Assembly: GCF_013114825.1 (NCBI RefSeq) | Contig: NZ_JAAVLX010000004.1 | Coordinates: forward strand, 186,001 to 250,000 | Reading direction: 5' to 3' | DNA length: 64,000 nt | From: Bradyrhizobium australiense | Lineage (GTDB): Bacteria; Pseudomonadota; Alphaproteobacteria; Rhizobiales; Xanthobacteraceae | Shown: piece after piece, positions 60,325 through 64,000 of the stretch | Position numbering within the stretch: the stretch's first letter is position 1 | Layout: the number at the start of each line of letters is the position of its first letter | The notes under the pieces: model-generated | Databases searched by the model: none | What the model saw: the letters and a program-made list of their open reading frames with translations, nothing else | Told to the model about the DNA's origin: nothing | Program-made: the position numbers and the translations under genes

Positions 60325-61200
60325 ATGCCGACCTATCTTCCGTTCGATCCGCACCCGCGCCGTCCCTCGAAACTGCCGCCGCCGAAGAGCATCGACAGCC
60401 AGTTTCACGTGCTGGGGCCGCTGGAAAAATATCCGGTGCGGCCAGGTGCCGCCTACCAGATGCCGACCGCGACCTGGGAGGCAGCGCTTCGCGTCCACAA
60501 GGCGCTCGGCATCGAGCGCGGCATCATCGTGCAGACCACGACCTATGGCGCCGATCATTCGGTGGTGCTCGACGGCCTCGCGGCGATGGGACCGAACTAT
60601 CGCGGCTGCGCCAACGCGCTGGTGTTTGCGGAAGCCGATGACGCCTATCTCGCCAAGCTGCACGACGCCGGCGTGCGCGGCGCCCGTTTCAGCTTCCGGC
60701 AGGAATTGGGCGCGGTGCTCTCGGACAAGGACTTTGCGCGCGCCATCGCACGAATTCGCGAACTCGGCTGGTACGCAAAAATCCAGCCGGAAAAGGACGG
60801 TATCGTCTCCAGCGTCGCGCAGTATGAAAACCTCGACGTCCCCGTGCTGATCGACCACATGGCGCGCCCTGATCCGACACGCGGGAAGGACGATCCGAAT
60901 TTGCAAAAGATGCTGGGGCTGCTGTCGAAGGGCAATTTCTGGGTGATGCTGTCGCTCGGCGAAAAGACCTCGAAAAACGGCCCGCCCTGGGACGACGTCA
61001 TTCCGATCGCGCGCGCCTATATCGAGGCGGCGCCGGACCGCTGCGTGTGGGCGAGCGACTGGCCGCACCCGGTCTCGGTGGTGCAGCCGCCCAACGACGC
61101 CAACCTGCTCGAGCTGCTCTATCGTTACGCGCCCGATGAGGCGGAGATACGGAGAATCCTGGTGACCAACCCGGCCGAACTGTTCGGCTTCAAGGACTAG
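60325..61200 (+). CDS. Amidohydrolase, 2-pyrone-4,6-dicarboxylate hydrolase-like
   Basis: A 291-residue TIM-barrel amidohydrolase_2 protein. It begins with IDSQFHVLG (family: D-x-H-x-H near the first strand, here altered to QFHV), has VLIDHMARPD in the middle and ends with WASDWPHPV and NPAELFGF. PDC hydrolases (LigI) open lactone rings in protocatechuate 4,5-cleavage. It is the last gene of the IclR operon, 22 bp after RidA. The first H-x-H pair appears incomplete, which may mean metal-free LigI-like chemistry. Confidence 0.9.
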   Translation: MPTYLPFDPHPRRPSKLPPPKSIDSQFHVLGPLEKYPVRPGAAYQMPTATWEAALRVHKALGIERGIIVQTTTYGADHSVVLDGLAAMGPNYRGCANALVFAEADDAYLAKLHDAGVRGARFSFRQELGAVLSDKDFARAIARIRELGWYAKIQPEKDGIVSSVAQYENLDVPVLIDHMARPDPTRGKDDPNLQKMLGLLSKGNFWVMLSLGEKTSKNGPPWDDVIPIARAYIEAAPDRCVWASDWPHPVSVVQPPNDANLLELLYRYAPDEAEIRRILVTNPAELFGFKD

Positions 61201-61357
61201 GGCGTGGCGCTCATGAGCGCTTGGCCCGACACGAGATGGCTTCCGCGTTCGCGGGCAAAGCGGATGTGGCCCGAATTGCTGCTGGCTCGACCCGATCGCG
61301 AATGACCCGAAAGAGACGTGCAGCAAAGCTGCCGTAACTCAAACGCCTCCGCGCGAG

Positions 61358-61386
61358 GAAAAAGGCCGCCAGCTAAGGCGGCCTTC
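61358..61386 (-). terminator. Rho-independent terminator of the DUF1330 gene
   Basis: Perfect 9-bp stem AAGGCCGCC (61362-61370) with GGCGGCCTT (61377-61385) and a 6-base loop. On the minus strand it is followed by TTTCC, so it ends the DUF1330 transcript. It may also stop read-through from the plus-strand operon, 160 bp after the amidohydrolase stop. Confidence 0.85.
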
Positions 61387-61411
61387 AATCCGGCAGGCCC
61401 ATTGTGAACAG

Positions 61412-61798
61412 CTATTGAGGTACCGCCTCAACGGCGTAGGAGCGGAACTTCGCCAGACTGCTGCGGAGCGGCAGGAGGTCTTTGAACGCCGCTGAATCGC
61501 GATAAGCTTGGATTTTCTCGACGCTATCCCATTGGATGACAACAACGCGTGGCTTCGGCGGCTCTCCTTCGATTGTCGTGGTTTTACCTCCGGCGGCAAG
61601 GAACTTGCCGCCGGCCGCTTTGATCGCGGCTTGAGCCTTCGGCACGTAGTCCTTTACGTAGGCCTCCGTGTTCGAGGGCTCGATTTCAACGACTTGGTAT
61701 ACCGGCGGCCTAGCCTGAGCATGAAGTCTCTCAACCGCGACTGCACCGAGTCCTAAGCCCGCCAGCATCGCCAATGTCACTGAATAGTGAGTATTCAT
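61412..61798 (-). CDS. DUF1330 domain secreted protein
   Basis: A 128-residue protein with a signal peptide (VTLAMLAGLGLGAVAVERLHAQ) and a DUF1330 dimeric ferredoxin-like domain (VYQVVEIEPSNTEAYVKDYVP, then RVVVIQWDSVEKIQAYRDS). DUF1330 proteins are of unknown function. It stands alone between the catabolic operon and the DASS transporter with its own terminator. Just upstream lies a perfect 9-bp hairpin/dyad. Confidence 0.88.
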   Translation of the reverse strand: MNTHYSVTLAMLAGLGLGAVAVERLHAQARPPVYQVVEIEPSNTEAYVKDYVPKAQAAIKAAGGKFLAAGGKTTTIEGEPPKPRVVVIQWDSVEKIQAYRDSAAFKDLLPLRSSLAKFRSYAVEAVPQ

Positions 61799-61830
61799 GA
61801 CGTTTCTCCCTGGTCACTGCGGAAACGATT

Positions 61831-61854
61831 CGGTCGTGCAGGCTCGCACGACCG
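61831..61854. promoter_or_regulatory. Perfect 9-bp dyad in the DUF1330 leader
   Basis: CGGTCGTGC-AGGCTC-GCACGACCG, a perfect inverted repeat with a 6-base spacer, starts 33 bp upstream of the DUF1330 ATG. It could be an operator or a leader hairpin. Confidence 0.6.
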
Positions 61855-62107
61855 TGCGATTGCGAATGCCAAAACGCACCGGCTAAAAAAGACTGTCGGT
61901 CTATTTGAAGTGCGACGCCTGCCGACAGCATCGACGCTGCCAATATAAAACGGGGACTTCGGCACGCCCCAGTGACAGCTCGCGGACCAACTCGATGTCC
62001 GTTCATTCAGCGTACAACGTCAGCCGGATCGTTGGAAGGGCGGCAGGACGTCGATTGAGGCGCACCAATCAAAGTCGATTTACTAGTATGCACCCCAGGC
62101 GCTCCGA
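61855..62107. other. Gap between DUF1330 and the DASS transporter
   Basis: A 253-bp stretch that I can assign no gene to. It should include the DUF1330 promoter. I see no repeat, terminator or ORF of note. The DASS gene runs toward it. Confidence 0.4.
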
Positions 62108-63550
62108 TCATACCACCTTCAGCCAGGGCAGCACGATCAAGAGCAGACCGGCGAAATAGATCACGCCGAAGATCAGGCCGAGCTTCCAGAACGCGCCCTT
62201 CCCGATATAGCCGCTGCCGTAATACATCGGCGCCGGCCCGGTCGCGTAGGGCGAGATCACACCCATTAGACCGAGCGAATAGACGCAGAGCAGCGTCAGC
62301 GTCGGAATAGGCAATCCGGGAATGCTGCTGCCGACCGCGAGCACCACGGGCAACACCGCCGCAGCGTGCGAGGTGATGCTTGAAAAGAAATAGTGAACCC
62401 AGAAGAAGAACGAGACCAGCAGGATGAGCCCGACCGTCGGGCCCAGCCCAGCGAGCTCCTTGGCATAACCCTCCGCCACCCATTTGATGAAGCCGATTTC
62501 GTTGAGACCCGATGACAGCGTCAGCAGCGAGGTGAAATAGAAGAAGACTTCCCACGCGCTCTTTTCGCGCACGATGTCCTCGAACTCGATCACGCCGGTC
62601 AGCAGCATCAGCGAGATCACGACGAAGACCACCATCGTCGGGTTAATGAAATTCGAGCCCAGCAGTGGCAGGCTGATGGTCGGATTGGAGCCGCAGATCC
62701 ACAGGAACATCGCCAGCAGCACGAGGCCAGCCATGATCCATTCGTTGCGCGACAAGGGCCCCATCGTCTTGAGCTCGGTCGAACTCCATTCGACGATCTC
62801 AGGGCTTTCCTTCACCTCCGGCCGGCAGACCACGTAGCTTAACAGCGGCACCAGGATCAGCAGGAGGATGCCGAGCGGCGCAAAGCCGATGAACCATTGC
62901 GACCAGCTGACCTCGACGCCTGCGATTCTCTTGGCGATCGAGAGCGCGGCGGCATTCGGTGCCAGCGCGGTCAGGAACAGCGAACTCGTCACTGCGGTTG
63001 TCGCAAACGCCGTCCACATCACATAGGTACCGATCTTGCCAGCGCTCGGGCCCGGTTCGGAACCATAGATGCGCGGGATGTTACTGACGATCGGATAGAT
63101 GGTGCCGCCGCTTCGCGCAGTGTTGGATGGCGTCGCCGGCGCCAGCACGAGATCGGAGAAGGCGACCGCATAGCCGAGCCCGATGGTGCGGCGGCCGAGA
63201 TGGTGCACGAGCAGCAGCGCAAGCCGGCGGCCGAGCCCGCTCTTGCGGTAGCCGATCGAGAACACGAAGGCGCCGACGATCAGCCACACCGTGCTTTCGG
63301 AAAAGCCGCCCAGCATCCAGCGCAGCGCCTTGTTCGGATCATGCTCGACATATCCCGACAGACCCGCAAAGGTCAGCCCGATCACCCCGACGGCGCCGAC
63401 CGGCATCGATTCAAGGATCAGCGCTGCGATCACGGCGGCAAAGATCGCAAAATAGTGCCATTGATTGGCGTTCAGGCCGGCCGGAACCGGCACGAGATAG
63501 AGCACCAGCCAGATCAATAGCGGCGTAATCGTCTTCCAGGTGATTTTCAC
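62108..63550 (-). CDS. DASS-family (CitT-like) dicarboxylate/anion transporter
   Basis: A 480-residue inner-membrane transporter with about 12-13 helices of the divalent-anion:sodium symporter (SLC13) family. The paired SNT-type motifs are visible: [10 protein letters not shown] in the first half and [12 protein letters not shown] in the second, which form the substrate and sodium sites. Length and the opening [15 protein letters not shown] are typical of CitT/TtdT-like exchangers of di- and tricarboxylates (tartrate, citrate, succinate). The substrate here might relate to the nearby catabolic operon, but this is inference. It is divergent from aat with a 114-bp gap. Confidence 0.93.
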   Translation of the reverse strand: MKITWKTITPLLIWLVLYLVPVPAGLNANQWHYFAIFAAVIAALILESMPVGAVGVIGLTFAGLSGYVEHDPNKALRWMLGGFSESTVWLIVGAFVFSIGYRKSGLGRRLALLLVHHLGRRTIGLGYAVAFSDLVLAPATPSNTARSGGTIYPIVSNIPRIYGSEPGPSAGKIGTYVMWTAFATTAVTSSLFLTALAPNAAALSIAKRIAGVEVSWSQWFIGFAPLGILLLILVPLLSYVVCRPEVKESPEIVEWSSTELKTMGPLSRNEWIMAGLVLLAMFLWICGSNPTISLPLLGSNFINPTMVVFVVISLMLLTGVIEFEDIVREKSAWEVFFYFTSLLTLSSGLNEIGFIKWVAEGYAKELAGLGPTVGLILLVSFFFWVHYFFSSITSHAAAVLPVVLAVGSSIPGLPIPTLTLLCVYSLGLMGVISPYATGPAPMYYGSGYIGKGAFWKLGLIFGVIYFAGLLLIVLPWLKVV

Positions 63551-63664
63551 GCGTCCCCTCTTTCATTTCGGCGGAATTCTCTGCTTACCCGCGATCCGGC
63601 CGGCGCCGCCGTTTTTTGTTTGAAGCGTAGCATAGGCCCGTGCCGTCCTGCTATTCTCCCGCGC

Positions 63665-64000
63665 ATGACCTCGCGCGAGTCTGCTGCTTCCGAAATCACG
63701 CCCGACGTGCTGCTGCGGGCCTATGCCTGCGGTATCTTTCCGATGGCCGAGAGCGCCGGTGATCCGACGCTGTTCTGGGTCGAGCCGGAAATGCGCGGGG
63801 TGATTCCGCTCGACGGCTTCCGCATCGCCTCTCGGCTTGCCCGCACCGTACGTTCGGACACTTTCAGCATTACCGTCGATACCGCCTTCAAGGCGGTCAT
63901 CGCGGGCTGCGCGGCGCCGCAGCTTGGCCGCGATGACACCTGGATTAACAAGCGCATCCGCGATCTCTATCTCGGGCTCCACGAGCTCGGGCACTGCCAC
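63665..64000 (+). CDS. aat: Leucyl/phenylalanyl-tRNA-protein transferase, 5' part (runs off window)
   Basis: The first 112 codons of aat. The enzyme adds Leu or Phe to proteins with N-terminal Arg or Lys, marking them for ClpS/ClpAP degradation. The family start is clear: [35 protein letters not shown] and [14 protein letters not shown] (usual W-I). The ATG follows the short leader and the frame is open to the right edge. In most alphaproteobacteria aat directly follows accC; here it is 11.2 kb downstream of it. Confidence 0.95.
   Translation, partial: MTSRESAASEITPDVLLRAYACGIFPMAESAGDPTLFWVEPEMRGVIPLDGFRIASRLARTVRSDTFSITVDTAFKAVIAGCAAPQLGRDDTWINKRIRDLYLGLHELGHCH

Noticed and set aside
43926..61898. 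Shared 15-mer CTAAAAAAGACTGTC near 43926 and near 61884
   Set aside because: In 64 kb on two strands a few 15-base matches are expected by chance; the flanks do not align.
63563..64000. Minus-strand open frame at the right edge
   Set aside because: It is the shadow of aat, whose protein motifs are unmistakable on the plus strand.

Overview
The window is high-GC, gene-dense chromosomal DNA of an alphaproteobacterium, most likely Bradyrhizobium or a close relative. The support is an alphaproteobacterial suf operon, an RNase E with a long acidic insert, EcfG-type (GGAAC-N16-CGTT) stress promoters, a DUF1236 secreted protein and the dispersed palindromic repeats typical of that genus. I see no tRNA, rRNA, IS element, prophage or CRISPR array.

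Layout. 1-0.7 kb: 3' end of a SIR2-domain gene whose last codons are antisense to sufA. 0.7-8.4 kb (minus): a nine-gene Fe-S assembly cluster (sufA, VOC protein, sufT-like, sufS, sufD, sufC, small unknown, sufB, iscS-like desulfurase). 8.4-13.1 kb: alpha/beta hydrolase, a GST/guanidinium-exporter pair with a clear operator array, anmK and tyrS. 13.2-16.8 kb: MFS transporter, then an AmpR-like regulator divergent from a Tat-exported class A beta-lactamase with a small secreted protein. 16.8-23.6 kb: a large AsmA/DUF3971 protein, a peroxiredoxin with a histone-H1-like tail, an M23 peptidase and an SRPBCC protein. 23.7-29.1 kb: a branched-chain-type binding protein, a lone NodU-like carbamoyltransferase, an EamA transporter and a beta-hydroxyacid dehydrogenase. 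29.1-37.2 kb (minus): prfB with a programmed +1 frameshift, a tandem pair of PBP1A genes and an AMIN-type amidase, facing rne (37.9-41.0 kb). 41-49.6 kb: dctA, a stress-promoter-driven ferritin-like gene, HiPIP, a deleted second ferritin copy, an aminotransferase, an M48/TPR protease, a DsbA-like protein and an EcfG-driven DUF1236 protein. 49.9-52.4 kb: aroQ-accB-accC. 52.5-63.6 kb: a three-gene two-component cluster, an IclR-controlled catabolic operon, a DUF1330 protein and a DASS carboxylate transporter, followed by the start of aat.

How the genes fit together. Two themes stand out. One is cell-wall metabolism and beta-lactam response: anmK, AmpR-like/bla, two PBP1As, the amidase and the M23 peptidase. 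The other is iron-sulfur, redox and stress functions: suf, peroxiredoxin, ferritin-like, HiPIP, DUF1236. The aroQ-accB-accC...aat order suggests that the roughly 11 kb between accC and aat is an insertion into a conserved housekeeping block. The best candidates for something undescribed are the IclR operon (flavin reductase, FAH, HpaH-like hydratase, RidA, PDC-hydrolase-like amidohydrolase, tripartite-type binding protein), the two undescribed operator arrays (8.5 and 10.5 kb), and the stress-controlled ferritin-like/HiPIP locus with its decayed duplicate.
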